DNA of 64,000 bases from Grifola frondosa. Its lineage: Eukaryota > Basidiomycota > Agaricomycetes > Polyporales > Grifolaceae. The translations under genes were made by a program, and so were the position numbers. The notes below the pieces were generated by a model. That model did no database searches. It was not told where the DNA came from and was given only the letters and a program-made list of their open reading frames with translations. The stretch is from the NCBI GenBank assembly GCA_001683735.1, contig LUGG01000053.1, forward strand, positions 1-64,000. The letters run 5' to 3'. Of this stretch, positions 47,110-56,106 are shown piece after piece (within the stretch, counting starts at the first letter, position 1; the number at the start of each line of letters is the position of its first letter).

Positions 47110-47625
47110 CTAGTTCTTCCATCCATGTTCTATGTAGATCAGCAGGAAATCGTCCATCAGCCTCGCATCTCCTGCTCGTAGCATCTTCTTCGGCAACTGA
47201 ACTATACCATCATCTGGCTTCAACATTCCTCTGCAATGAGCAATGTTCCAAATAATCCATGCCTCTAACCACTCAAACATGGCCAACCTGGAATAGGGAA
47301 TCCCAACTGCAACCTCCTGGCTGCCTGTATAATGCTCCACTGCGACAATGAGCTGGGTCTCCTGGAATTGAAGAGTACGGATGATTCGTCCAGTGAACTC
47401 GATGTTGGGTCCCATAAGACGAAGGGGGCTGGAAAAGTAGACTCGGGTGGGGTAATCCTGGTCTGGATCGAGGGTGAGAATATGTTTGCGAGATTGTCGC
47501 TGCACTAGGTAGTGAGGGATTTGAGTGTCAGGTGTAAGAAAGTGTTTGCATGGTTGTGACAGAGGGAAACAGGAATGCCTGGGAACGACCGAGTAGTATT
47601 GTGCTTTATTTATAAGTATGAGCAC
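47110..47625 (-). CDS. Hypothetical ORF in element 2 (171 residues)
   Basis: Open frame with balanced composition: HFLTPDTQIPHYLVQRQSR, DYPTRVYFSSPLRLMGPNIE, FTGRIIRTLQFQETQLIVAV, EVAVGIPYSRLAMFEWLEAW and CRGMLKPDDGIVQLPKKMLR. Hydrophobic and charged residues alternate as in a folded domain. I do not recognise it. It overlaps by a few bases with the ORF ending at 47610 and is in the same transcriptional direction as gag. Confidence 0.45.
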   Translation of the reverse strand: MLILINKAQYYSVVPRHSCFPLSQPCKHFLTPDTQIPHYLVQRQSRKHILTLDPDQDYPTRVYFSSPLRLMGPNIEFTGRIIRTLQFQETQLIVAVEHYTGSQEVAVGIPYSRLAMFEWLEAWIIWNIAHCRGMLKPDDGIVQLPKKMLRAGDARLMDDFLLIYIEHGWKN

Positions 47626-47915
47626 GTGATCATGTCCCTAGTTTGATGTCCCATGTCATGTGACTTGCTGATGACAGGATGTGCAAAATCGGTGTTATTT
47701 TGCCATGTCCAGGTACCAAACACTTTTGGTGTGTGACAACGTCGCATGTTCCGCATCATGTCTTCCATAACTTCCTTCCTTGTCCTATTTTTCTTCGGCT
47801 GTCTTCTTCTTTCCCGTCTCTTCTCTATCTGACCCATTCTCTTCATCAGCAGTTTTATGAACTCCTTTCGTAAGACATCATCTGCTAGTATGCCTTCCAA
47901 TGTGGTTGGGGTCAT
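47610..47915 (-). CDS. Hypothetical basic ORF in element 2 (101 residues)
   Basis: A helical, strongly basic segment (LMKRMGQIEKRRERRRQPKK then NRTRKEVMEDMMRNMRRC) with a short leader MTPTTLEGILADDVLRKEF. It may be the 5' part of the next ORF downstream, split by a frame slip. Function unknown; nucleic-acid binding would fit the charge. Confidence 0.4.
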   Translation of the reverse strand: MTPTTLEGILADDVLRKEFIKLLMKRMGQIEKRRERRRQPKKNRTRKEVMEDMMRNMRRCHTPKVFGTWTWQNNTDFAHPVISKSHDMGHQTRDMITCSYL

Positions 47916-48199
47916 ATTGAGGAAAGATAAGTGGGTGCTTGGTCCGATGGATGGATTTCAGCTTATATATCCATCCAGGATGGATGACTAAGCTTTCCAC
48001 AACCTTCCTGAACTTAACAGAGAGTACTACACATTTTCCCAGAATTTTCTGGTACTTGCGAGTAGGCTCTCTGCTCTTCCAAGGTATTCCTCTACTGATC
48101 ATAGGCCCGTAAATGGCCACTCCTCTCAATTTATCATTCTTGAAGCTTCAGGACTGATCCTAATAAATTTGTCGACCTGAATAACTCTAGAAACATCCT

Positions 48200-51100
48200 T
48201 CACATCACCGCAGAATGTGTTGTGGTCTTGCACAGCGAGTATCGAGTTTCTCGTTCTTCAGCCACTTCGAACAGCGCGGAAGTCACGTGATCGTGAACCG
48301 CGACGCGTCAATAGCCAAATCGGGCTTGACGCGTCAAGTACGTTCTCTGCTGGCACTTTGAATACTGCTTCTTCAAACCTCTCTATCTCCCCGGCGCTTG
48401 ACTCTCGTTCGTCTCGTATCTACCTCTCTGGGCGACGTTCTTTCTTCTGCAACTACGGACGCGACGCAACTGCGTCCGCACTTCGACTTCGTCGTGGAAG
48501 ACCGTCCCGGTGAGTACACGTATACCTTATTCTTATTGTTATTTTCTGCCGCGTGGTTTCTCTTTCACAGGTCTCTTCACCGCGTCGACAGCGGACCCTT
48601 CAGTGGGTCTGCCACGGGGACTCCTGCACGACGCCGCTGGGTTCTCTGCGTACCGGCCACTGTCCTGCTTTATTCCATTTCTCGCGGGTCCTTACTTCCT
48701 CGAATCCTCTTCCTGATGCTGTCTGTCATCACAGCACTTCATCTATACCTCTCTGGGTCGCGTCACCGCAGCCTGTCCGATACTTTTCTCTGGTTCGCGC
48801 TCGTCTGGACCTTGTCAACACGATGCCGCTATCCGCGCGGTCTCTCTGCCGCGCTGCGTCCTTCTCAGCTGCTTGTGACTCGATCTCTCTGTCTGATGAA
48901 CCTTTTGACGACATCTGGCTGTGCGTCCCGCGTAGTGCGCGCGCTCTGCGCTCGCGTCTTGTCCACTGTCTACCTGCCTGCTTCTCTGTCTTCTTCTCTC
49001 CTCGTGTGCCTCTGCATCGAGCGCTCAACGCCGTCTCTGTGTCGGGGAGTTCTGGGATCGATCTCGCGTCTCGTGCCCTGTCGGCCATCTCCTGGCCATC
49101 CACCTCACTTCTAAGTAAGTCCAATCTCGTCGTGTTTCCTCAACTCATAGGCCGCGCTCGATCCCGACGCGTCACCGAATGGTGACACGTCGCGATCAGC
49201 GCTGGCACGTCTTCGTCCATACCGACGCGTCCTCTAACACTTCTCGTCCCTTCAGGAACGTTCTCGTGCGTGCGGGGCTGCCTACTATGCCTGCCTCCTC
49301 CTAACTGTGCCCTCGGGCGTGCCTCGCTCGTCGCGCCCCTCAAACCCGTGAGCCTTCTCGTTTCTTCTCGTAACATCTCATCAGCTGATCACGGTGCCGA
49401 CGCGTCGCATGCGGACGCTCTGCTTTGTCGCTCGTTCTTCGGCATCCTGCGAGGCAGTGACGCGTCGCGTTCGGTGCAGACGCGTCCCTCGGACTACTAA
49501 TGCGTTCTCCCTGCTTCTTCACAGATCCGGCTTCATCGTCTCATCGTCTCCGAGGTATGTCCACGCGTTGCCCTCCCGCACACATGTCGAGTAGTACTAA
49601 TACCTCTTGCAGCGCTGGTACGTCTCGCAAGGGCTAGCATGATGGTACGGGAGCGCGTCGGTGAGTTCCTCGTCCCTTAAATACCTTTTCTCTATTTGCT
49701 GAATCCAAATAGATCCTTTCTCGAACCTCCGAGCAACATGTCGATCGGCCGATCGTGTTCTCGTGAGTACCACCTCAATCTCGTGACAGGGCTGACGCGT
49801 CGTTCAAGGGCTGACGCGTCGCGTCGCGTACGTTCTGGTACGCGCACGTCACAGCTTGCACGTAAGGTTATTCCGGTATGTTCTTCCTGTTTCTCGGTGA
49901 TCGAGATCCTGCTGACCCCTTTTCTGTAAGTAGGGTCCTCTCCCATGACCTCGTGACGAACGCGACGTGTCAGACGCGTCGCATCGCGAACGTTCCACTA
50001 CGACGCGCGTCGCGTCTTCCGGTACATCCTCGCGGCCACGGGATCCTTCCATCCGCTTCTTCGTCCTTCGCACCCTTGGGCTGCACTGACCGCGCGCCCT
50101 CGATCATTTCTTAAGGTGCGTTTTCCATAACCTTCTCCTCATTTCGTGAACCATCTGACTCTTTCTCGTGCTGACGCGTCGCGTCTGGGACGCGTCATGC
50201 AGTCTCATGACATCGATCCTCTCGGGGAGGCTGTGTCCGCGCCCTCAGCTGACCGTCCTCGACGTTCCCCGAACCTTCCGTGTGTTCGGGCACATACGCG
50301 TCGGGTGCGCTCTCCCGTTTCTGTCTCTTTCTATACTGATCTGGTACCTTCTCGGACGACGTTCGCGTGGCTATAAAAGCTCGCGAACGTTCGCCGCCTC
50401 TGCAGCTTCTCATTTCCTTTCTTGATCTCCTAGCTCTCAGACGGCACGTACATTCGACTACGCGCTCGCCGCTGTGCTCAAGACATTCATACATGCATGG
50501 GCAGCGCGCTCGACTGTCTCCTCGACCATGCACTGGGTCATGCGGGTACGCATCCTGCCTCCTCGTCACCTGTCGCACACCATCCTGATGCGCTCTTCGT
50601 CGTCGTCGGGGTGCTGGCTGGTCTGGGTGCGTATGTTCCCGCTTCTTCCTTCTGCTTCTGTTAATCTCCTCACTCATCAAGCACGGCGCATTGTCCCTCG
50701 AGTGCTGTGTGTTCAGCTTCTCGAGACGATCGCTTTGACGGTATGCGGTTTCCCGCGCTATCTTATGCTCGTCCGCGACCACGGCTACGTGTGCGACTCG
50801 ATGTTGGTCACCGGTACGTGCGTCGCATTTCTTGGTCATTCTTCTCCCTTCTGTACTGATCCCTGTCTTGGCGTACGGTCTGCAGATGTCCGCGCTCATT
50901 CTGCGCGGTCTGCAGCACTCGTCCCACTGTTCCCTTCCTTCGTCGTCGTCTCTACTTGCTGGGCAAGCATTCGGCCTGCTCCACCTCGTCGCGTCACCAC
51001 GCTTCGGGTCCTAGTGCGCTTTCCGCGTTCAACGACGCCCGAGTGGGTGCATCCGATGCATAACCAGCTAAGTATCTTCTTCTTCCACCTGCCTACCATC

Positions 51101-51220
51101 TCGTAACTGATCCTTCCTGACAGTGCCCTACGCACTGTGCACTATCTGCCGTCGGGCATGCATACTGCATCCGCGGCACCTGCGACGTTCATCTCGTCGG
51201 CACGCCTACGTTGCCCACTG
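48200..51220. other. GC-rich, CGTC-rich segment of element 2 with twelve GACGCGTC palindromes
   Basis: About 3 kb that is much more GC-rich than the element around it, pyrimidine-biased on the plus strand, and open in several overlapping frames without recognisable protein. GACGCGTC starts at 48302, 48328, 49166, 49224, 49399, 49459, 49479, 49794, 49813, 49973, 50173 and 50189. The plus strand is dense in intron-like pairs, for example GTGAGTACACG (48512) to TTTCACAG (48570), GTATGTCC (49556) to TTGCAG (49613) and GTGAGTTCC (49662) to AAATAG (49713). It lies between two copies of the polypurine-tract motif. Confidence 0.55.
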
Positions 51221-51225
51221 GCCTT

Positions 51226-51261
51226 CGCCCCACAGTTAGAATAAACGAACTGTTGGGGCAC
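51226..51261 (-). other. Internal copy of the polypurine-tract motif with a hairpin
   Basis: 51226-51238 repeats the 13-bp motif next to the 3' LTR. It also forms a stem with the following bases: GCCCCACAGTT pairs with AACTGTTGGGGC (51249-51260), with one bulged T. It marks the right border of the GC-rich segment. Confidence 0.5.
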
Positions 51262-52374
51262 CTACTCAGTTCGTCTTCCTTCTTCGTTACTCTGCCTCCT
51301 GAATTTGCTGACTTAATTTCTCTCGAAATTAACAGCAATATTCATCTTCATTTTCCCGACGGCTGCTTATCTTTCCTTGTCCGTAGTTGTAACTTCGTAT
51401 CGGGACTGTAGACTCTATTCCTGTATTCTCGGATAGTCTTCCCGGATGCAAACCAACTGAAATCTTGCAATTCACCGTATGATATCAAGCCATCGTCTGC
51501 CTAATTCGTTCGTGGTATTTCTGCGAAACGACTCCTTCCATGTTGGCTTGGTCAAATACCCATCTTCATCCGGCAGCCACTTCAGCAAATTGTCCTATTC
51601 CTTATTCAATACTTAAGTGACCATCCGATCGGAACTATCCTGATCGTGTCACTGCTCGCTTGCTTGTCATGACTTTTCGGCTCGATAAGTCAAATTAATG
51701 ACTCGTCCATAATGCTTGCCACGTTAAACTTCGATTCCTTTGAAGGCTAGATCTCTTGGATGATCTCGAATCTCATATATCAAACCCCGCTCTTCAGGGT
51801 GCCTAGTTCCCTTGTTTTGGTGCTCATCATGCATCTCCAGAATTCTCGGTGTATCCTTGTCCTGCTATCCTAAATCGGTACTGGCCAACCTCCTCCCGAT
51901 ATTTCTTTATCCCTGAGTGCACACCGGAGACATGGTTCTTGACCTCATGTACACGTGTTCTGACTTCCTTACTAATCCTGTTCCATCCACAGACGGACTT
52001 CCAGCATCCCATGCCTCCTTGGCTATGTCCTGGTAAGATCCTCCAAATCTGTGCAATGGCTAAACTTGCTAACTTCCTAAATCGTGTACTTCTTTGAGTG
52101 TCCCATGTTCGTCCCTGCCACTGGACCATATCGGTGGGTCCCAGATCCTTCTTCATCTGCTATCTTGACACCGGAACACTCCGAATTTAAACTTTCCAAA
52201 CTTCTTTTCTGATAGGCTTCTCGAGCGTCTATCGGACCGGTTTACATCATTGTCCTTGACGTGAGTATACATCAAAATAAATGATGTAAAGATGTCATCC
52301 AGAATTTCTTTTATAGCTGGGCACAAGCCTTGATCGCCGTTTAGTCTTCTTCTTTCCTTTCCATCACCACCAAT
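51262..52374. other. Non-coding part of element 2
   Basis: One 109-residue minus-strand frame (51827-52156) with a basic composition has no recognisable motif. TTTTATAG near 52304-52311 lies about 65 bp before the small plus-strand gene and could be its TATA box. Confidence 0.35.
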
Positions 52375-52713
52375 GCCTATAGAGGTGGGACTTCCGATTA
52401 CGCATTTCCCCCTTCCCGCATTATTAACCTGACTTGTTCCTAGTTGAACAGTACTGTTGGTTACCTAGATGAGACGGGAACGGTTACTGGGAAAGTGATC
52501 GAGGTGGAAATTGTGGATGTAAGCTTCTCTTCATATCTGCTGTGATCCTATCCGTGCTGAAATGTGCCGTAGGGTATGAAACGTGTTACCATCCAGGTTG
52601 ATGGTAAACCAGTTCCCATGAAACTTCCGTAAGTCGAATTTCGCCCTTGAATAAATACTGCTTATCCTTGCTTCCATAGTGCTGCAACGGTGTTTTCCGT
52701 CCGTCGCACGTGA
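52375..52713 (+). CDS. Predicted 58-residue, four-exon gene on the opposite strand of element 2
   Basis: Exons 52375-52386 (MPIE), 52444-52518, 52573-52628 and 52680-52713 total 177 nt, exactly 58 codons plus stop. All three introns are 51-57 nt with GT..AG ends (GTGGGA..CCTAG, GTAAGC..CGTAG, GTAAGT..ATAG), and all phases fit. The protein has alternating strand-like segments, YLDETGTVTGKVIEVEIVDG then MKRVTIQVDGKPVPMKLPAA, ending FSVRRT. This suggests a small beta-rich domain. It is convergent with the minus-strand gag-type ORFs. I do not recognise the family. The coincidence of three short introns, an uninterrupted frame and a TATA-like box makes it more than random, but it is unproven. Confidence 0.5.
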
Positions 52714-52833
52714 GAATGATGTACCTAGAATTAGATAGATACATCATTGAACCTGATCGATTGTCCATTTGCCTGATTTAACCTGTTCGAATTCTTTCCA
52801 AACACAATATCGCTTGAATTGGAGAGGAAGAAT

Positions 52834-53286
52834 TTAGGCCGAGTGGTCTGACTCGATGTCAGACTGATTGTCTAGAGTGCGACACTCTATGGGTCCACAG
52901 TAATCTATGACTTCATACCATTTCCCATTCGGATATCGGTTATACCGTGCGTTCACTTTCAGCTTGCGCTTCCGACGAGGTGCCATGACCGCATTGGATT
53001 TATCTGCCAGAGCCGGCTCATGATTATCTGATGCCTGAGAATCGGAGGGTAAGGGATATGTATCCTCAAAATTTCCTTCCTGATTTTCATTCCTCAGAAA
53101 CAATATTTTCGCTGTCTCAGGTAGGGGCCCTGACATTTCTTCAGGTATGTCTGGTTCGCTGTCTGAATCCCATATTTCTAGAGCTTCGTGACCACCTCTA
53201 TCGGAATATCTGGTAAAAATCACTTTCTCAGGTGATCTATGCCTTTTCCGTGATGTGACTGCTGTCTTCGATTTTTCGGCCTTCAA
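52834..53286 (-). CDS. Element 2 ORF, charged tail protein or domain
   Basis: 150 residues: a basic start (KAEKSKTAVTSRKRHRSPEK), an acidic middle (IWDSDSEPDIPEEMSG), and a basic block (MAPRRKRKLKVNARYNRYPN) followed by GKWYEVIDYCGPIECRTL. It overlaps by four bases with the preceding ORF (53283-53519), suggesting one polyprotein broken by frame slips. No known domain. Confidence 0.45.
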   Translation of the reverse strand: MKAEKSKTAVTSRKRHRSPEKVIFTRYSDRGGHEALEIWDSDSEPDIPEEMSGPLPETAKILFLRNENQEGNFEDTYPLPSDSQASDNHEPALADKSNAVMAPRRKRKLKVNARYNRYPNGKWYEVIDYCGPIECRTLDNQSDIESDHSA

Positions 53287-53636
53287 TGACTCCCTCTTTC
53301 TCCATATGTCCCATGCTGGATTATCGGCGAGTTTTCCAACCCGTTCGACCGGTACATCTTTATTCGTATGCCAGATGATGTCCGGTCCAGCATGATAGGC
53401 GTAATGTATTCATCTGCATATTCATTCCGAATACAAATCCCATATTTGTTGCTCATCCTTATGGCAGTAGTGTGACAAGGAGCAACAGGGGGAGATCCTG
53501 GTGTAGTCACAGGTTCCAATATGTCCTCGTCAATTGGTACCCATAGCTGCTGTCCATTGACAATCTCACATCGGTGAGTAGCTTCTGCGGGAATCTTCTG
53601 GATGATTTCGGTGCGTCCATATCGGAGAGTAAAGGC
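53283..53636 (-). CDS. Element 2 ORF, second copy of a duplicated module
   Basis: The longest clean frame covers 53283-53519 (TTPGSPPVAPCHTTAIRM.. YGICIRNEYADEYITPIMLD). In the neighbouring frame just upstream the sequence reads EIIQKIPAEATHRCEIVNGQ. Together they repeat the order seen about 400 bp upstream (IVRRIPAEATHKCGMVLGQ .. GPGSPPCLECYSTAIRL .. GVCVDREVADDWITPLDLD). A module of about 90 residues has therefore been duplicated in tandem. Function unknown. Confidence 0.5.
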   Translation of the reverse strand, partial: AFTLRYGRTEIIQKIPAEATHRCEIVNGQQLWVPIDEDILEPVTTPGSPPVAPCHTTAIRMSNKYGICIRNEYADEYITPIMLDRTSSGIRIKMYRSNGLENSPIIQHGTYGERGSH

Positions 53637-53664
53637 TGATCTTTAATTTGATCTTCCTTTTCCT

Positions 53665-54423
53665 TCAACTCTCTTTCCTTCCTTCCCTTTCCCTGGCCTT
53701 CCTTTCCTCAAGTCTCTGTGTCGCCAATTCTTTTTCCTTGGCTATCCTTGCTATGTCTGCCCTCATCCAATCCCATACTTTCTTTTCAATGAGTTTGCCT
53801 ACCCGAGTGAGTGGTTCATTCTTATCCGAAACCCATGTTATGTCTGGATCCAGATCGAGTGGAGTAATCCAATCGTCTGCAACTTCCCGGTCAACACATA
53901 CTCCATGATCATCATCTAGCCTAATGGCTGTCGAATAACATTCCAAGCATGGTGGAGATCCTGGACCATTCATGGGTTTAAAGTTATTTTGATCCAGTGG
54001 TATCCAGATTCGCTGACCAAGGACCATGCCACATTTATGAGTGGCTTCAGCTGGGATCCTTCGAACAATCTTTGGCACTTCGGGTTTTGAGATCTGAATA
54101 TCTGCACATAATCCTTCATTCTTTTTCTCCAATTCTCTGGTTCCTGATTTTGGCATATCAGTTTCTATAGTCTGAGTCTCAACTTCGACTGTAGAAGGTG
54201 GGGGCTTATCTGCCTCAGGCAAATAAATCATCTGAAATATGCCATGACCACTTTTCTCGACTCCATCAATGGATACTTTGACGTCACGTAACAAGAACAA
54301 GTCTTCTTGGATTCCTATATTTGTACTCCAATTATCTCTCATTATGAGATAATCAGATTCACAAGATGAGATGGAACCTAAGATAGGCTGAAGTGGTCCA
54401 GAGCATGACCATATTGGGCACAA
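53665..54423 (-). CDS. Element 2 ORF, first copy of the duplicated module plus coiled coil
   Basis: 252 residues. Residues about 25-70 (ESDYLIMRDNWSTNIGIQED then LFLLRDVKVSIDG) resemble the start of the second retropepsin ORF (LLRDVQFFDKKGG). Residues about 115-200 hold the IPAEATHKC..GSPP..TAIRL..WITP module. The C-terminus is a charged helix (EKELATQRLEERKAREREG). It overlaps the retropepsin ORF (54378-55568) by 46 bases in another frame. Confidence 0.55.
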   Translation of the reverse strand: MCPIWSCSGPLQPILGSISSCESDYLIMRDNWSTNIGIQEDLFLLRDVKVSIDGVEKSGHGIFQMIYLPEADKPPPSTVEVETQTIETDMPKSGTRELEKKNEGLCADIQISKPEVPKIVRRIPAEATHKCGMVLGQRIWIPLDQNNFKPMNGPGSPPCLECYSTAIRLDDDHGVCVDREVADDWITPLDLDPDITWVSDKNEPLTRVGKLIEKKVWDWMRADIARIAKEKELATQRLEERKAREREGRKES

Positions 54424-55568
54424 TATTTAAGCAACAAGTGCTCATACGAGGTGCGTGATATGTAATCGTGGATATTCACAGCCTGCTGATGACCTAGAGC
54501 ATGATTATTCTTATAACATAGACCATCCCAGTGAACTGCATTCCAATTATTTGGAGATACTGGTTCAGTCGGAACCTCTGAGCTTTCTTGGATTTGAGAT
54601 TCCTGATGATTCGGCAAATTCTGTACATTGCCTGCCTCCATTAAGGATTGTATACCCTTTGAGTCGCTGAAATCTAGAACAGGTAAAGGATCCTTGCATT
54701 CCTTCATGGCTTGAATGCTGGCACATAATGGAGCCTTCTTTGATAGGGCTGCAGTTTGCGCCTCCATACTGGTAACAAGCATTCCAAAACTCTTCTTTCC
54801 ATCTTCTGAGCTTATCTCCACATAGACTCCATCTGGGCTATTCCGTATGAGAAGGTTGTTGCGCCTTTGCCATGGCTGACCAAATAATGCTGGTACTGCC
54901 AAACCTTCGACAACATAAAGATCGGCATGGGTTACTACTGATCCAAGCGAAATTTGCACTGGCCATATTCCATAATATGACAGTGGCTTTCCAGATACAT
55001 CTGATAACTTCATCGGAATTGCCTTCTCCTTGCTTCCTCCCAAGGTTTTCCAAATATCGGCTGAGATACAATCGAGTTGTGAACCTGTATCAATAAGGAA
55101 TGGGATTACACAATCGTTAAGCCGCACTGGAACTGTAATGAGTGGGGGTAGGGTAGACATAAACCATTTCGCCATTTGATCTGGGAAGGTATGTGGCTTT
55201 GCAACTTCAGCTCGGAGCATCGTGATTAGTCCTGGTTGATCCATTTGAATGCAACAATTCTCGAGATTGGTAGAAGAAGTTGGTAGCATCTTAACAATTG
55301 CTTGACCGTATACTCCTCCTTTCTTATCAAAGAATTGTACATCCCTTAACAAGAAGGTTCGCCCATATGGTCCTAGCTGATAATCCTGGAATTCAAGGCC
55401 ACGTTCTGCCAAAAGCGTACATGGGCCTGATGATATTGGCTTCAGGTTATGGTTCTGAATCTTCAACTTCTGGGCTAGACTATTGTATAAGGCTTCATCC
55501 AGATCATTATCTGATGAATCATCCACATGGCTTGAGCTCGGAATTGTACTTCGTCTCTTTGAGTACAA
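54378..55568 (-). CDS. Element 2 second retropepsin-like domain
   Basis: 396 residues. An aspartic protease core is visible: PVRLNDCVIPFLIDTGSQLD (active-site DTGS near residue 160), then MKLSDVSGKPLSYYGIWPVQ, and LYVVEGLAVPALFGQPWQRR (flap and C-terminal loop as in retropepsins). A domain starting LLAERGLEF..LLRDVQFFD precedes it and a low-complexity tail follows. The same element carries another DTGS protease about 1.1 kb upstream, so this is a duplicated or captured protease. Confidence 0.75.
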   Translation of the reverse strand: MYSKRRSTIPSSSHVDDSSDNDLDEALYNSLAQKLKIQNHNLKPISSGPCTLLAERGLEFQDYQLGPYGRTFLLRDVQFFDKKGGVYGQAIVKMLPTSSTNLENCCIQMDQPGLITMLRAEVAKPHTFPDQMAKWFMSTLPPLITVPVRLNDCVIPFLIDTGSQLDCISADIWKTLGGSKEKAIPMKLSDVSGKPLSYYGIWPVQISLGSVVTHADLYVVEGLAVPALFGQPWQRRNNLLIRNSPDGVYVEISSEDGKKSFGMLVTSMEAQTAALSKKAPLCASIQAMKECKDPLPVLDFSDSKGIQSLMEAGNVQNLPNHQESQIQESSEVPTEPVSPNNWNAVHWDGLCYKNNHALGHQQAVNIHDYISRTSYEHLLLKYCAQYGHALDHFSLS

Positions 55569-55626
55569 TTTAAATGCTTCCTTTGCCTATAGAGTTTCCA
55601 TATCTTCTGCTTCATCAATATCGGCA

Positions 55627-56106
55627 TTATTTCCTTCTGAAGACTCTGACGATGTAGAGTTCCACTTTGTCACTATCTGCATCATCAGGAAATTCTACCT
55701 CCTCTGTTGAGTCGGTGTCCTCCTCAGATGAGGTATCGCTGATATCTGCCAATTCGGGAAGGTCCAAATCATCCTCCTCAATTTCTTCAACCCTCGCATA
55801 TGGCTCTGTCTTGTTCCATTCCTTCACAACTGTAGCATATACTGCTGAGTCTGCAGAGGTTGATGGGGAGACTAGTAACTCTGATTCCGGATATCCATTT
55901 TGGCCTCGGAATGTTAAATATGTTCCATCATCTCTTTCAGCAATTCCAACACCATTATCCTGCTGCCAAGGTCTTCCTAATAGGCCATCAAATGGGGGAT
56001 CAGATGCAACATATGCATTGATATTGGTCTCAATATGACCAATCTTTAGTGGTATGTTCTCCACTAATCCCAGTAATTCGCCTCGGCCTCCATTTGCATC
56101 ACTCAT
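55627..56106 (-). CDS. Element 2 first retropepsin, C-terminal part, and acidic tail
   Basis: 159 residues that complete the protease begun in the ORF ending at 56103: GELLGLVENIPLKIGHIETN, then YVASDPPFDGLLGRPWQQDN (the GLLGRPW loop), then GTYLTFRGQ. An acidic S/E/D tail follows. One base is missing at the junction near 56115, which splits the domain between two frames. Confidence 0.7.
   Translation of the reverse strand: MSDANGGRGELLGLVENIPLKIGHIETNINAYVASDPPFDGLLGRPWQQDNGVGIAERDDGTYLTFRGQNGYPESELLVSPSTSADSAVYATVVKEWNKTEPYARVEEIEEDDLDLPELADISDTSSEEDTDSTEEVEFPDDADSDKVELYIVRVFRRK

Noticed and set aside
48398..51106. Long open frames on both strands in the GC-rich segment as real proteins
   Set aside because: Several frames overlap on both strands, no domain is recognisable, and the openness follows from the CGTC-rich, stop-poor composition.
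51226..51261. Helitron 3' end (hairpin near a terminal CTRR)
   Set aside because: The hairpin is followed by CACCTACTCAG, not CTRR-T, and no matching 5' TC end or Rep/helicase ORF was seen.
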